31,652 bases of DNA from Casp-Chloro-G3 sp002816715 (GTDB lineage: Bacteria; Chloroflexota; Dehalococcoidia; Lucifugimonadales; UBA3495): the NCBI GenBank assembly GCA_027623815.1, contig JAQBUV010000026.1, forward strand, positions 1-31,652, given 5' to 3'. The notes beneath the pieces are model-generated. The model had not been told where the DNA came from. It saw only the letters and a list, made by a program, of their open reading frames with translations, and made no database searches. Position 1 is the stretch's first letter. Every line of letters begins with the position of its first letter. Both the position numbers and the translations under genes were made by a program. Of this stretch, positions 6,754 to 15,435 are shown in pieces.

Positions 6754-9255
6754 ATGGATACGCTGGTAGAGCTACTGGAATCGGCCTCCCAAGAATTTGC
6801 GAATGAAACAGCACTGGCGATCACCCCAGGAGTGCGTCAGCAACGGTGGTCGTACCATCAGGTCTGGGACTTCTCAGGACGATTGGCTCATCTACTCAAA
6901 ACCAAAGGTCTGAAGAAGGGGGACCGGGCGGTGATCTGGGCACCCAACCGACCAGAGTGGGTGCTGGCGTATTTTGGGTGTCTGCGAGCCGGTGTGATTC
7001 TGGTGCCGCTGGACGTGCGCAGCTCAACCGACTTCGTGATGCGGATTATCCATCGAACTGATCCGAAGCTGGCCTTTTCCTCGAAAGAGACCGCAGATGA
7101 CCTGGCATCCACCAAGCTGCCTACTATCGCCCTTGAAGACTTGACCGACTTGTTGGAAGAGCATCTTCAGCTATGGAGCGAACCGGAGATTACCGCCGAA
7201 GATGTCGCCCAGCTTATGTTCACCTCCGGCACCACCGGCGATCCCAAAGGAGTGATCCTGACCCACCGAAACCTGATGTCCAACGTAATGGCTTGCCGGG
7301 AGATGGTGCCGGTCGACTCCAATAGCCGGTTATTGTCCCTGCTGCCGCTGAGCCACATGATGGAGCAAACCGGCGGCCTGCTGGTGCCCCTTTCCCGCGG
7401 CGCCTCGGTGGTGTTTCCCACCAGCCGCCAACCCAGAATTCTCTTCAAGACCATGCAGCGTGACCGAATAACCAACCTGGTAATCGTTCCGCAGGCCCTG
7501 GAACTGCTGATGAGCGGCATTGAAAGGGAGGTGCGGGCCAAGGGCAAGGAAAAGCAATGGCAGTTCATGCTTAGAGTCGCACCTAAGCTGCCAATCCCAT
7601 TGCGTCGGTGGTTGTTCCGGGAAGTGCATAACCAGTTCGGCGGTCATCTCAAGTACCTCATCTCGGGAGGAGCTTATCTCAACCCGGCGGTGGAGCAGAA
7701 ATGGGCGGCCCTGGGAATTACCGTCCTGCAAGGGTACGGGGCCACCGAAGCTTCTCCGGTGATTGCCACCAACACATTCAAACACCACCGTCTGGGCTCG
7801 GTGGGCAAGATCCTGCCGGGTGTGGCCCTCAAACTTGCCGAAGACGGGGAAATACTGGTCAAGGGTGACAACATTACCCCGGGCTACTGGCAAAACCCGG
7901 AAGCCACCGCCGCCGCCTTTGTTGATGGGTGGTACCAGACCGGCGACCTGGGCTACCTGGACCAACAGGGCTTTCTGCACCTGAAGGGTCGTAAGAAAGA
8001 CTTGATTGTGCTGGACAACGGCCAGAACGTATACCCGGAAGACCTGGAAACTTTACTGAATCAACAGCCCACGGTTAAAGACAGTGTGGTCTTGGGCCTG
8101 CCCAACGACCGAGGTATCGTGAGAGTACATGCTGTGCTTTTAATTGAGGAGGGAGGTGACGCAGCCGAAGCGGTCAGTTCAGTGAACCAGCAGGTTTCTG
8201 ACCACCAGCGAATTCGTGGGTTCACCATCTGGCACGAGGAAGACTTTCCCAGAACCCACACCATGAAGATTAGAAAGCCGGTAGTTCTAGACTATTTGAC
8301 CAACCGGCATCAGGGGGAGGAGGATGACCCGGAGGCTCCTGAAGAGCCTGCCCCTGCTCCTCAGATCAAGCCGCCAACTCCGCCAGCCAACGAGTTGCAA
8401 CAATTGGTTGCCGACCATTGCGCTATTCCAGTAAATCAACTTGCGCCAGAAAAACTGTTGGAGGCCGACCTGTCGCTGGACTCGTTGGGACGCGTGGAGT
8501 TGCTTTCGTCCATTGAAGACCAGATGGGTGTCTACGTTGACGAGCAGAGCATTGGCCCAGAAACCACCATCGGGCAGCTTGAATCGCTGGTCGCCGCCGG
8601 ACACCCTGCCCCCAGGATATCTTTCCCAACCTGGGGGCAAGCTTTATGGTGTCGGGTAGCTCGGGTCTGGCTGCAATGGACCATCGTGTTTCCGCTAATG
8701 CGCCTGTTCTACCGACTCGATGTTCAGGGCCAAGTGCAGTTGGCGGGGCTGCGCGGGCCGGTGCTATTTGCCGCCAACCACAACATGAAGATGGACAACC
8801 CGCTGATCGTCATGGCAATGCCATTCAGCTGGCGCTGGCGTTTGTCGGTGGCCGCCGCTGCCGACGACATCTTCGGCAACCGCATCTGGCAGGTGGCGGC
8901 CCCGCTGCTGGGCAACGGGTTTCCTTTTTCACGAGAAGGCGCGGTGCGTCCCAGCCTGGAACACCTGGGTAGTCTGATGGATCAGGGATGGTCGGTGCTG
9001 ATCTATCCCGAAGGGCGCAACAGCTACGGAGAGATGGAATCATTCAAGCCCGGCGCGGGAATGATAGCGGTGGAGAGCCGCAGCCAGATCGTCCCGCTGC
9101 GGGTGCGGCTCAACAAGGGCAGCGTCTGGGACGGGGCCAATCTGCTGACCAGAGGAAAGGTTGAAATCCGGTTCGGCGATGCCATCACCTTCCCCAAACG
9201 CATTGACTATCGCCATGCGACCGAACAGATTGAAGCAGCAGTGCGGGCCTTGTGA
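6754..9255 (+). CDS. Fusion: acyl-CoA/acyl-ACP synthetase - acyl carrier domain - PlsC-type acyltransferase
   Basis: An 833-residue three-domain protein. Residues 1-520 are an AMP-forming fatty acyl ligase: P-loop FTSGTTGDPKG at 156-166, GYGATEASPV, YQTGDLGYLD and GRKKDLIVLDNGQNVYPEDLE. A proline/glutamate-rich linker (about 520-548) leads to an acyl carrier domain, DLSLDSLGRVELL, with the phosphopantetheine serine at 577. From about 640 follows a 1-acylglycerol-phosphate-type acyltransferase with NHNMKMD (H676, D681) and YPEGR (751-755). The likely scheme is activation of a free fatty acid, loading on the built-in carrier and transfer to a lysophospholipid, as in E. coli Aas, which has the reverse domain order and lacks the carrier. 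The start has GAGGTGAT immediately before the ATG. It is coupled to the transporter six bases downstream. Confidence 0.92.
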   Translation: MDTLVELLESASQEFANETALAITPGVRQQRWSYHQVWDFSGRLAHLLKTKGLKKGDRAVIWAPNRPEWVLAYFGCLRAGVILVPLDVRSSTDFVMRIIHRTDPKLAFSSKETADDLASTKLPTIALEDLTDLLEEHLQLWSEPEITAEDVAQLMFTSGTTGDPKGVILTHRNLMSNVMACREMVPVDSNSRLLSLLPLSHMMEQTGGLLVPLSRGASVVFPTSRQPRILFKTMQRDRITNLVIVPQALELLMSGIEREVRAKGKEKQWQFMLRVAPKLPIPLRRWLFREVHNQFGGHLKYLISGGAYLNPAVEQKWAALGITVLQGYGATEASPVIATNTFKHHRLGSVGKILPGVALKLAEDGEILVKGDNITPGYWQNPEATAAAFVDGWYQTGDLGYLDQQGFLHLKGRKKDLIVLDNGQNVYPEDLETLLNQQPTVKDSVVLGLPNDRGIVRVHAVLLIEEGGDAAEAVSSVNQQVSDHQRIRGFTIWHEEDFPRTHTMKIRKPVVLDYLTNRHQGEEDDPEAPEEPAPAPQIKPPTPPANELQQLVADHCAIPVNQLAPEKLLEADLSLDSLGRVELLSSIEDQMGVYVDEQSIGPETTIGQLESLVAAGHPAPRISFPTWGQALWCRVARVWLQWTIVFPLMRLFYRLDVQGQVQLAGLRGPVLFAANHNMKMDNPLIVMAMPFSWRWRLSVAAAADDIFGNRIWQVAAPLLGNGFPFSREGAVRPSLEHLGSLMDQGWSVLIYPEGRNSYGEMESFKPGAGMIAVESRSQIVPLRVRLNKGSVWDGANLLTRGKVEIRFGDAITFPKRIDYRHATEQIEAAVRAL

Positions 9256-9261
9256 TGGGCC

Positions 9262-10659
9262 ATGTCAATAATTAGTGACCGTCTCCCCCTGATCAACAAA
9301 CTGCTGTACACCTCGGACATGGTGGGCAGTCAGGCCGTCGCGCAAACCAGGAACCTTTGGCTGCTTTTCTTTCTCGCGCCGCCGGCCAGCGCATCAGTAG
9401 GCCCGGCGGTACCTCCCATAGATTTGGGGTTTTTCTCGCTGGACTCCCGGGTTTTCATTGGGCTGGTTCTAACGGCCGGGCGTTTCATCGAAGCATTTGA
9501 CGACCCGATCATCGGCTGGTGGAGCGACCGGACTCGAAGCCGGTGGGGACGCCGACTGCCCTTCATATTATTTGCCACGCCCTTCTATGCCATCTTCTTT
9601 GCGCTGCTCTGGTTTACCCCAGTTGGCGGGGCCAGTCTGGTCAATGCAGTCTACATTTTCGTCATATTGGAGCTTTTCTTTCTAAGCAACACCTTGTCTG
9701 GTGGGCCGTACGAATCACTGCTACCCGAGATAGCCCGCAGCCACCGCGACCGCATGAGCATCGTCGGCTGGCAATTCTACTTCGGCATCTTGGGGGCCGC
9801 ATTAGGGCTGACTCTAACCGGAGTAATTCAGGACGCTTTCGGATTCAAGGTGATGGGCCTGGTGATTGCCGGGGCCGGTCTGGCGTTTCGCTACCTGGGC
9901 CTTCGGGGCGTATGGAACCACGCTCCCCGCGAGACGCCCGCCGCCCAGATGTCTTTGCGAGAAGCGTTCACCGCTACCCTCAGTAACAAGCAGTTTCTAT
10001 ACTTCGTACCCACATTTGTATTCTTCCAGTTAGCCGTCGCGATGGTCATCGCCTGGCTGCCCTTCTTTGTCTCGGAAATAGTCCAGCCGGAGAACGGCGG
10101 AACGGCTACTGCCATACTCACCGTACTGGCCCTCGCCGCCATGGCGTTGTCGGTCGTCCTGTTGTGGAAGTTGAGTAACGCCAAGGGCAAACGCTGGGTG
10201 TATTCAGCTTGCCTATTGGGGTCGGCCATCTATTTACCCTTTTTATACTTTGCCGGGTTCGTTCCAGGGATACCGCCGCTGATTCAGGGAGCGGTAATGG
10301 CTTTCCTGGCCGGACTGCCAATGGCAGGCGTAAACCTGATGCCAAGAGCGATTACAGCTGACATCACCGACTACGACGAGATACTCACCGGCATGAGGCG
10401 CGAGGGTATGTTTTTTGCGACGCAAAACCTGTTCGAAAAAGTAGGCTCATCTTTCTCGGCCTTGCTGCTTTCTGTAGTGCTCTTGATAGGTGAAACAGCC
10501 GATGACCCGCTGGGGATTCGATTGGTGGGGCCAGTGGCTGGAGTCGTCGCCTTTCTCGGATTCTTGCTTTTCCGAGGGTACCGGCTGCCCAGCACCGTAA
10601 CGCGCGAAACCGTGGAGGCCGCTGGTTTAAGCGTCACCCGACGCACGATCAAGAGTTGA
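9262..10659 (+). CDS. MFS_2/GPH-family transporter (MelB/MFSD2-like)
   Basis: A 465-residue transporter with about 12 hydrophobic helices. The N-terminal half has the family motif FDDPIIGWWSDRTRSRWGRR (TM2-TM3 loop) and NTLSGGPYESLLPEI; the second half begins with the LREAFTATLSNKQFLYF linker typical of MelB relatives. Bacterial members usually carry sugars with Na+ or H+, whereas animal MFSD2A carries lysophosphatidylcholine. The gene begins six bases after the ligase/acyltransferase stop and must be co-transcribed. That neighbour suggests a lipid or fatty-acid substrate, but this is inference from context. The insertion of PPASASVGPAVPPID after TM1 is unusual for sugar carriers. Confidence 0.9.
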   Translation: MSIISDRLPLINKLLYTSDMVGSQAVAQTRNLWLLFFLAPPASASVGPAVPPIDLGFFSLDSRVFIGLVLTAGRFIEAFDDPIIGWWSDRTRSRWGRRLPFILFATPFYAIFFALLWFTPVGGASLVNAVYIFVILELFFLSNTLSGGPYESLLPEIARSHRDRMSIVGWQFYFGILGAALGLTLTGVIQDAFGFKVMGLVIAGAGLAFRYLGLRGVWNHAPRETPAAQMSLREAFTATLSNKQFLYFVPTFVFFQLAVAMVIAWLPFFVSEIVQPENGGTATAILTVLALAAMALSVVLLWKLSNAKGKRWVYSACLLGSAIYLPFLYFAGFVPGIPPLIQGAVMAFLAGLPMAGVNLMPRAITADITDYDEILTGMRREGMFFATQNLFEKVGSSFSALLLSVVLLIGETADDPLGIRLVGPVAGVVAFLGFLLFRGYRLPSTVTRETVEAAGLSVTRRTIKS

Positions 10660-10707
10660 CCGCAAGAGCGAATCCCACTGCAATGCATTGGTCAGGCCAG
10701 GTGAAAT

Positions 10708-10736
10708 TTGACGGCTCATCTCGCCCCTTATAAACT
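10708..10736 (+). promoter_or_regulatory. Predicted promoter of the luciferase-like monooxygenase
   Basis: TTGACG (10708-10713) is followed by 15 bases and TATAAA, or by 17 bases and TAAACT (10731-10736). Initiation near 10743 gives a 58-base leader with AGGAGA about 11 bases before the ATG at 10801. Confidence 0.4.
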
Positions 10737-10800
10737 CCCCTATGGGCGCGGATGACCCGGCCCGGTCATTGCCTAAGTCTACAGGAGAGAATCGCAACTT

Positions 10801-11934
10801 ATGAAATTTGGTCTTTTCTACGAATGGCCGAACCCCACCGTCAGAAACTGGAAAACCCTCTTTGAAGAGGGCATTGAGCAACTCCAGTACTCGGAAGAAA
10901 TGGGCTTCGACTACTGCCTGATCGCCGAACACCACTTTTCCAACTACGGGAACTCCCCGGCGCCCCTGTTGCAGGCATTGGCCATCGGCGAGCGCACCAA
11001 ACGAATCAAGATCGCCACCGGCATTTTGGTACTGCCCATCTGGGACCCGCTGCGACTGGCCGAGGAAGTCGCGGTGCTGGACAACCTGACCGACGGCCGG
11101 TTCATCTGCGGAATTGGGCGCGGCTACCAGCCCCATGAAATGGCCCGATTCGGAATTCCCCTGGAGGAGTCGCGACAACGCACCCACGAAATTGTCGATG
11201 TGCTGGTCAAAGCCTGGACTCAAGACGAGTCGTTCACCTACGACGGCCAGTACATCAAAGTGCCCCATGCGGTCACGGTTTGGCCCAAGCCGCTACAAAA
11301 ACCGCACCCGCCCTTCTGGGTGGCTGGCACCAGCATTGAGTCGATGAAGCTGGCGGCGGAACGAGACATGATGCCGCTCACCACTGGGCTGCTGGGCGCG
11401 GCGGGCATGCGCGCCCACCTGGGCGCGCTGGTGCATTTCAAGATGGCCCTGGGCAAACCGACCAACAATATCGAGTTGGGCATGCAGGCCATCACTCACG
11501 TGGCCGACACCGATGAAGAAGCCCGAACTCAACTAGACCACGCCCGCTGGCAAAACCGGGCCGGTCGCGCCCTGAGCCGGTTGGCTGTGGAAAACGGGAG
11601 GGTTCAGGTTGGCCCTTACGAGGGAGAACTGGACGACGACGGATTCATGGAGCGTCTTTTCTTCGGCAGTCCGGAAACGGTGATCGAGAAGTTCAAGCAG
11701 GCCGCGGCGCTAGGGGTGACTCACGTCAGCAACTGGATGATGTTCGGCGGCATTGAGCACGAAAAGATCATGAAGTCGGTGCGCCTAATGGGCGAAGTGG
11801 TGATACCCGCATTGAAAGACGTGCTCCCGCCGCCATCATTGGTCGATGAACTGGCCAAGGAGCCGCCTGCCACGACCGAACAATTGCAGGCCGCCCGCTA
11901 CGGCCCCGCTCCTTCGGATGTAACGACTACCTAG
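10801..11934 (+). CDS. LLM-class flavin-dependent oxidoreductase (luciferase-like monooxygenase)
   Basis: A 377-residue TIM-barrel flavin monooxygenase of the bacterial luciferase superfamily. Seen are the N-terminal KFGLFYEWPNP strand, GFDYCLIAEHHFSNYGNSPAP (substrate-side histidine pair), ERTKRIKIATGILVLPIWDPLRLAEE, LDNLTDGRFICGIGRGYQPHE and the helix SRQRTHEIVDVLVKAW. Members use FMNH2 or F420H2 to oxidise small organic substrates; neither the cofactor nor the substrate can be fixed from sequence. Such paralogues are abundant in SAR202-type Chloroflexota. It has its own likely promoter and converges on the MqnA-like gene, with a three-base overlap of the two stop codons. Confidence 0.93.
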   Translation: MKFGLFYEWPNPTVRNWKTLFEEGIEQLQYSEEMGFDYCLIAEHHFSNYGNSPAPLLQALAIGERTKRIKIATGILVLPIWDPLRLAEEVAVLDNLTDGRFICGIGRGYQPHEMARFGIPLEESRQRTHEIVDVLVKAWTQDESFTYDGQYIKVPHAVTVWPKPLQKPHPPFWVAGTSIESMKLAAERDMMPLTTGLLGAAGMRAHLGALVHFKMALGKPTNNIELGMQAITHVADTDEEARTQLDHARWQNRAGRALSRLAVENGRVQVGPYEGELDDDGFMERLFFGSPETVIEKFKQAAALGVTHVSNWMMFGGIEHEKIMKSVRLMGEVVIPALKDVLPPPSLVDELAKEPPATTEQLQAARYGPAPSDVTTT

Positions 11935-12680
11935 GGCTCAAGCTGTTGCTGGTACTCTTGGAACAGATCGATGGCCTTCTGTTCCGGCACTCCAATGAAG
12001 TACCGAAGGCCCTGAGCGTAGAGCAAGATGTCCTGAGGGTGCATTCGCACGCTGTCGCGGGGGTCGGAAAGGTGAAACAACCCGTCCGACCAATCCTGGA
12101 GGCTGGTGTAGATTGCGTCCTCCAGCAGGGCCGCATCAGCGCTGTCCAGGTCTTTCCGGACCATCCACCTGGCCAATACCAGGGGTAATCCGGTCCACTG
12201 GTGCCATTCCTCCCCCAGGTCGTAATGGTTAGGAAATCCTCGCACGCCGCGACGATTGCGCAGGCCCAGGTTCCCCACATGGAGCAGAGCATCGCTGGGT
12301 TCCTCTAGCGAAACGTAGGCTGCCGGCTCGACATGGTATTTGAGGGAAAGCAATATCTGTAGCAGCTTGAGGGCGGTCGAAGCCTCGCTGGTTACGCCGA
12401 TACGAGACCCCGCCAGATCGTTGATGGGTTTGGTCGAGTGCAGGAAGACACTGCCAGCTTGGGTTATCGTGGCGATACAGAATCCCGAAAGGGTGCGGAA
12501 TTTGTCAGCCAAGCGCTCGCAGTCGGACAGCGGAATTGGACCAGCGTCAATTTCTCCGGCAACGGCCGCTGTGGATATCATGCTGGGGGTCATCGGGAGC
12601 AACTCGATCCCCCGACGCTCCATATCAAAGTAGAAAGGCTCGGAGCTTACATAGGGTAAATGTGCGACCCTAATCGTCAT
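11931..12680 (-). CDS. MqnA/MqnD-family protein (chorismate dehydratase-like)
   Basis: A 249-residue periplasmic-binding-like fold protein. The order of motifs matches the MqnA family of the futalosine menaquinone route: IRVAHLPYVSSEPFY at the N-terminus, VAGEIDAGPIPLSDCERL, LAGSRIGVTSEASTALKLLQ, DALLHVGNLGLRNRR and YDLGEEWHQWTGLPLVLARW. MqnA converts chorismate to 3-enolpyruvyl-benzoate in the cytoplasm, and the lack of a signal peptide fits. The family's usual YLNCLPL and ALLIGD motifs are altered (YVSSEPF, ALLHVGN), and no other menaquinone gene is near, so a diverged paralogue with another small-molecule substrate is possible. I chose the ATG at 12680, since the 39 codons upstream look non-coding and GAAGG precedes this ATG. 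Confidence 0.68.
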   Translation of the reverse strand: MTIRVAHLPYVSSEPFYFDMERRGIELLPMTPSMISTAAVAGEIDAGPIPLSDCERLADKFRTLSGFCIATITQAGSVFLHSTKPINDLAGSRIGVTSEASTALKLLQILLSLKYHVEPAAYVSLEEPSDALLHVGNLGLRNRRGVRGFPNHYDLGEEWHQWTGLPLVLARWMVRKDLDSADAALLEDAIYTSLQDWSDGLFHLSDPRDSVRMHPQDILLYAQGLRYFIGVPEQKAIDLFQEYQQQLEP

Positions 12681-12919
12681 AAATATCGTACCTTCGGCGC
12701 TGATCGAACTACCCAACCGGGGATAACTTACTACCGTTCGACGGACTTGTAGCGGATGCCCTCTGACGCCTAGTTGCCCCCGCCAAGAATAGTCCACCCG
12801 TTCGTGTGGGGTGCCAAACAGTGAATCGTATGAGGAAATTTCCTGAACATGGCGAGCCAGCGTGGGCGCTGAATCCGCACGCCTGACGGATCAGGACCAT
12901 TCTGTTCGCCTAACCGATA

Positions 12920-12945
12920 CAGGGCCCCATTGGTATGGAGCCCTG
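12920..12945. repeat. Hairpin in the MqnA-NHL gap
   Basis: CAGGGCCCCAT (12920-12930) and ATGGAGCCCTG (12935-12945) pair with one mismatch around a TGGT loop. It is about 115 bases beyond the NHL stop and could end that operon, but no T-tract follows on the minus strand. Nothing else was recognised in the 380 bases between 12681 and 13060. Confidence 0.35.
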
Positions 12946-13060
12946 CTGCTTGGTCATTCTTTTGAAAGCCTCAGTGCTAACCTACTAGCGAAACCGGAGC
13001 CGAGCACCCAGCCCCGGAAGGCGTAAATGCCAGGCTAACGGCTATCCAGCGGTTAACGGC

Positions 13061-14089
13061 TTACAGGCGGATACCGAGGAAGGTCGCGCCTTGCTTCTGG
13101 TAGACCTGGACGCGATTTCGAGTCGATTCGACCACGAATACCCGGCCCTGATCATCAACGGTCACGCCGCTGGGAGCCCAAAAATCCTTTTCCCGCTCCA
13201 ATCCGTGGGCCCGCTTGCGCTCTTCCCACATTTCAGGGTTGGCATTTAGCTTGTCCATCCCCCATTTAGAAACGGTGGCGTCACCGGTCTTGAGTAGGAG
13301 GAAGCTACCATCCCGATCAAAGACCTGTAGCCGGTCATTCATCCAGTCGGCCACGTAAATGATGCCTTCCTTATCAACAGCGACTCCAGTCGGCCGGTTA
13401 AGCTGGCCTTCGCCAGATCCAGTCGTGCCGAACTTCATCAGGAAATTGCCGTCTGAGTCGAACTTCTGGATGCGGTCGTTCCGCCAGTCCGCGATGTAAA
13501 TGTCTTCCTGCTTGTCGATGGCTATTCCCCAGGGCATGTTGAATTGGCCGTCTCCGTCCCCAAGGCTACCCCATTGGGCCAAGAACTTTCCATCCTTGGT
13601 GAATTTCTGAACGCGGTGGTTCCCGCCGTCCACAATATACAGGTTGTCCTGTTGGTCGAAAACCATACCAGCCGGGCGGTCCAGCTGACCGTCACCGCTG
13701 CCAGGATTTTCCTGCCATTTTCCGACAAACTCTCCATCCTTGTTGTAGATGGAAATTCGATTCAGCCATTCGTCGCAGGCGTAGATGTTACCCTGGCTGT
13801 CGATAGCCAGGCCAGTGGGCCAGACCAGAGCGCCGTCCGCCATGTTGTATTCATGAGGCCCTTGCTGGGTGACACCGCGCGCGAATATGGATACAAAGTC
13901 TTCAGCAACCGTGCAGACCGTAATGCGAGTGCCTTCAGGGCGGTACTCCGTACCACGGCACAGCACATACATGAGGTCATCCTCACCACGGGCTACAAAT
14001 ATGGGATAGGTAAACCCGGGGCCAAACTGTTCCCCCCGGCCAATGGTATGGCTATATTGCAAATTTACGTGTGAAATCTGGGTTGTCAT
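13061..14089 (-). CDS. NHL-repeat beta-propeller protein
   Basis: A 342-residue protein made almost entirely of about six NHL repeats, each with the pattern PxGhAhDxxGphYhxDxxNxRhQhF. Clear blades start at WPTGLAIDSQGNIYACDEW, RPAGMVFDQQDNLYIVDGG, MPWGIAIDKQEDIYIADWR, RPTGVAVDKEGIIYVADWM and APSGVTVDDQGRVFVVEST. A basic and acidic insert (NANPEMWEERKRAHGLEREKDF) breaks the last two. Propellers of this type are binding scaffolds or lyases/hydrolases; no catalytic set was recognised. The ATG at 14089 has GAGGTGAT right upstream, better than the TTG- or ATG-like codons before it. No signal peptide is visible. Last gene of the DUF1800-DUF1501-NHL run. Confidence 0.9.
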   Translation of the reverse strand: MTTQISHVNLQYSHTIGRGEQFGPGFTYPIFVARGEDDLMYVLCRGTEYRPEGTRITVCTVAEDFVSIFARGVTQQGPHEYNMADGALVWPTGLAIDSQGNIYACDEWLNRISIYNKDGEFVGKWQENPGSGDGQLDRPAGMVFDQQDNLYIVDGGNHRVQKFTKDGKFLAQWGSLGDGDGQFNMPWGIAIDKQEDIYIADWRNDRIQKFDSDGNFLMKFGTTGSGEGQLNRPTGVAVDKEGIIYVADWMNDRLQVFDRDGSFLLLKTGDATVSKWGMDKLNANPEMWEERKRAHGLEREKDFWAPSGVTVDDQGRVFVVESTRNRVQVYQKQGATFLGIRL

Positions 14090-14193
14090 TATCACCTCAC
14101 AAAGTGTAGGCTTCCAGTTGGTTTGGCCCCCACTCTTCTTCATTGGAGAGGAGTGGGGGCATATCAGTTTTCTAAGTTGGGATTGATGGGCAA

Positions 14194-15330
14194 CTAGCCA
14201 AGAAAGGCCATCTGCTCAAAGCTACCATTCACTATCGGCTTGGCATCCAGGCCCATCCACTGCTCCAGCAGGGTGGAATAGAGGCCACGGAAGTCGTTAT
14301 TGAAGTGGAGGTCGCCTTCCAGCAATTTATCCTGATCCAATGAAGGATACTCGCCGTACAGGCCGCCTTTCACCGCATCGCCCACTACGAAGGCGATGCC
14401 GCCAGAGCCGTGGTCAGTACCGGAACCGTTGTCGTGAACCCGGCGGCCAAACTCGGTGAACACCAGCAGCACTACGTTGTCGCTGGCATCGTGCTCCTTC
14501 AAGTCATCGTAGAAGTCAGCAATGGCCCGGGAAGTCTCAGTCCAGAGTCTGCTATGGTTGGCCATCTCACCGGCGTGAGTATCAAAGCTGTTGTACGGAG
14601 CTGTCGTGTAAAGCAGCCTGGTCCCAAATCCGGCCAGATGAGTCTGAACCATGTTCCGCAAATATTGACCCACCGTGTCGCCGCCGTACTCCACGGTGGA
14701 AGAGTAACTCTCCGCTGCGGTACTGAGAATATCTGCTCCCTTCAGGGCATCCAGACCGGTCTGGGCTAGATAGTCCGCTACCCCGCCCCTTCCAATCATT
14801 GGTGAATAGACCCGGGAGAAGACGTCTAACGCTTTGAGCCGCTGATCCTCGTCGTCAATGCCGGTAAGGACGCCGTAGGTCTCCAAATTACCCACCGACG
14901 CCACTGGAACGCCGGGAGCCGCCAGCGCGCGGGGAAGGCCGCGACCGAAGTTAACTGCGGTCAGCACGTTTTCCTTGTTAGGGTCCAAGTCGCGAACGGC
15001 GCGGCCCAGCCAGCCTTCATCTCCCACCTTGTCCGGTTCGCAGGTGTGCCAGATGTCCATTGAACGGAAGTGGGAGCGGCTGGGTTGGGGATAACCAACA
15101 CCTTGAATTATAGCCACTTTGCCTTCGTCGTAGAGCTTCTTCAGAGGCCCCATCGCCGGGTTGAAACCGATCTTGTCGTTAATCGGCAGAACACTCTCGG
15201 AGGGAATCCGCACAAAGGGGCGGTTGTCGACGTAATTTCCGTCCGTGTAGGGTACTATCGTATTCATGGCATCGTTGCCGCCGGACAACTGCAGTACAGC
15301 CAGTACCGGGTCTTTCTTAGTCACCGTCAT
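14194..15330 (-). CDS. DUF1501 domain-containing protein
   Basis: A 378-residue DUF1501 protein, a family of sulfatase/alkaline-phosphatase-like fold. It opens at once with the domain's first strand (VLAVLQLSGGNDAMNTIVPY) and has AIIQGVGYPQPSRSHFRSMDIW, ETYGVLTG, NSFDTHAGEM, VVLLVFTEFGRRVHDNGSGTDHGSGG and the C-terminal DFRGLYSTLLEQWMGLD. The D-x-H-x-x-G and FTEFGRR-x(6)-GTDHG elements supply the expected metal-binding Asp and His. Most family members carry a twin-arginine signal; this one starts only eight residues before the domain and has none. The ATG has AAGGAG at good spacing. It lies 105 bases after the DUF1800 gene. Function is not established for the family. Confidence 0.93.
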   Translation of the reverse strand: MTVTKKDPVLAVLQLSGGNDAMNTIVPYTDGNYVDNRPFVRIPSESVLPINDKIGFNPAMGPLKKLYDEGKVAIIQGVGYPQPSRSHFRSMDIWHTCEPDKVGDEGWLGRAVRDLDPNKENVLTAVNFGRGLPRALAAPGVPVASVGNLETYGVLTGIDDEDQRLKALDVFSRVYSPMIGRGGVADYLAQTGLDALKGADILSTAAESYSSTVEYGGDTVGQYLRNMVQTHLAGFGTRLLYTTAPYNSFDTHAGEMANHSRLWTETSRAIADFYDDLKEHDASDNVVLLVFTEFGRRVHDNGSGTDHGSGGIAFVVGDAVKGGLYGEYPSLDQDKLLEGDLHFNNDFRGLYSTLLEQWMGLDAKPIVNGSFEQMAFLG

Positions 15331-15435
15331 AACTAACTCCTTCTCTGATTCTCAGGTAAACAATCGGCGGTTGGCTTGCCGCCCCTCGCCATCACCTCTG
15401 GCCAGCGAGTTACTGGCCAGACGATGCGGGACAAT

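Noticed and set aside
10627..11268. A 213-codon minus-strand frame over the start of the monooxygenase
   Set aside because: It covers the N-terminal motifs and leader of the flavin monooxygenase on the other strand, and has no domain of its own.
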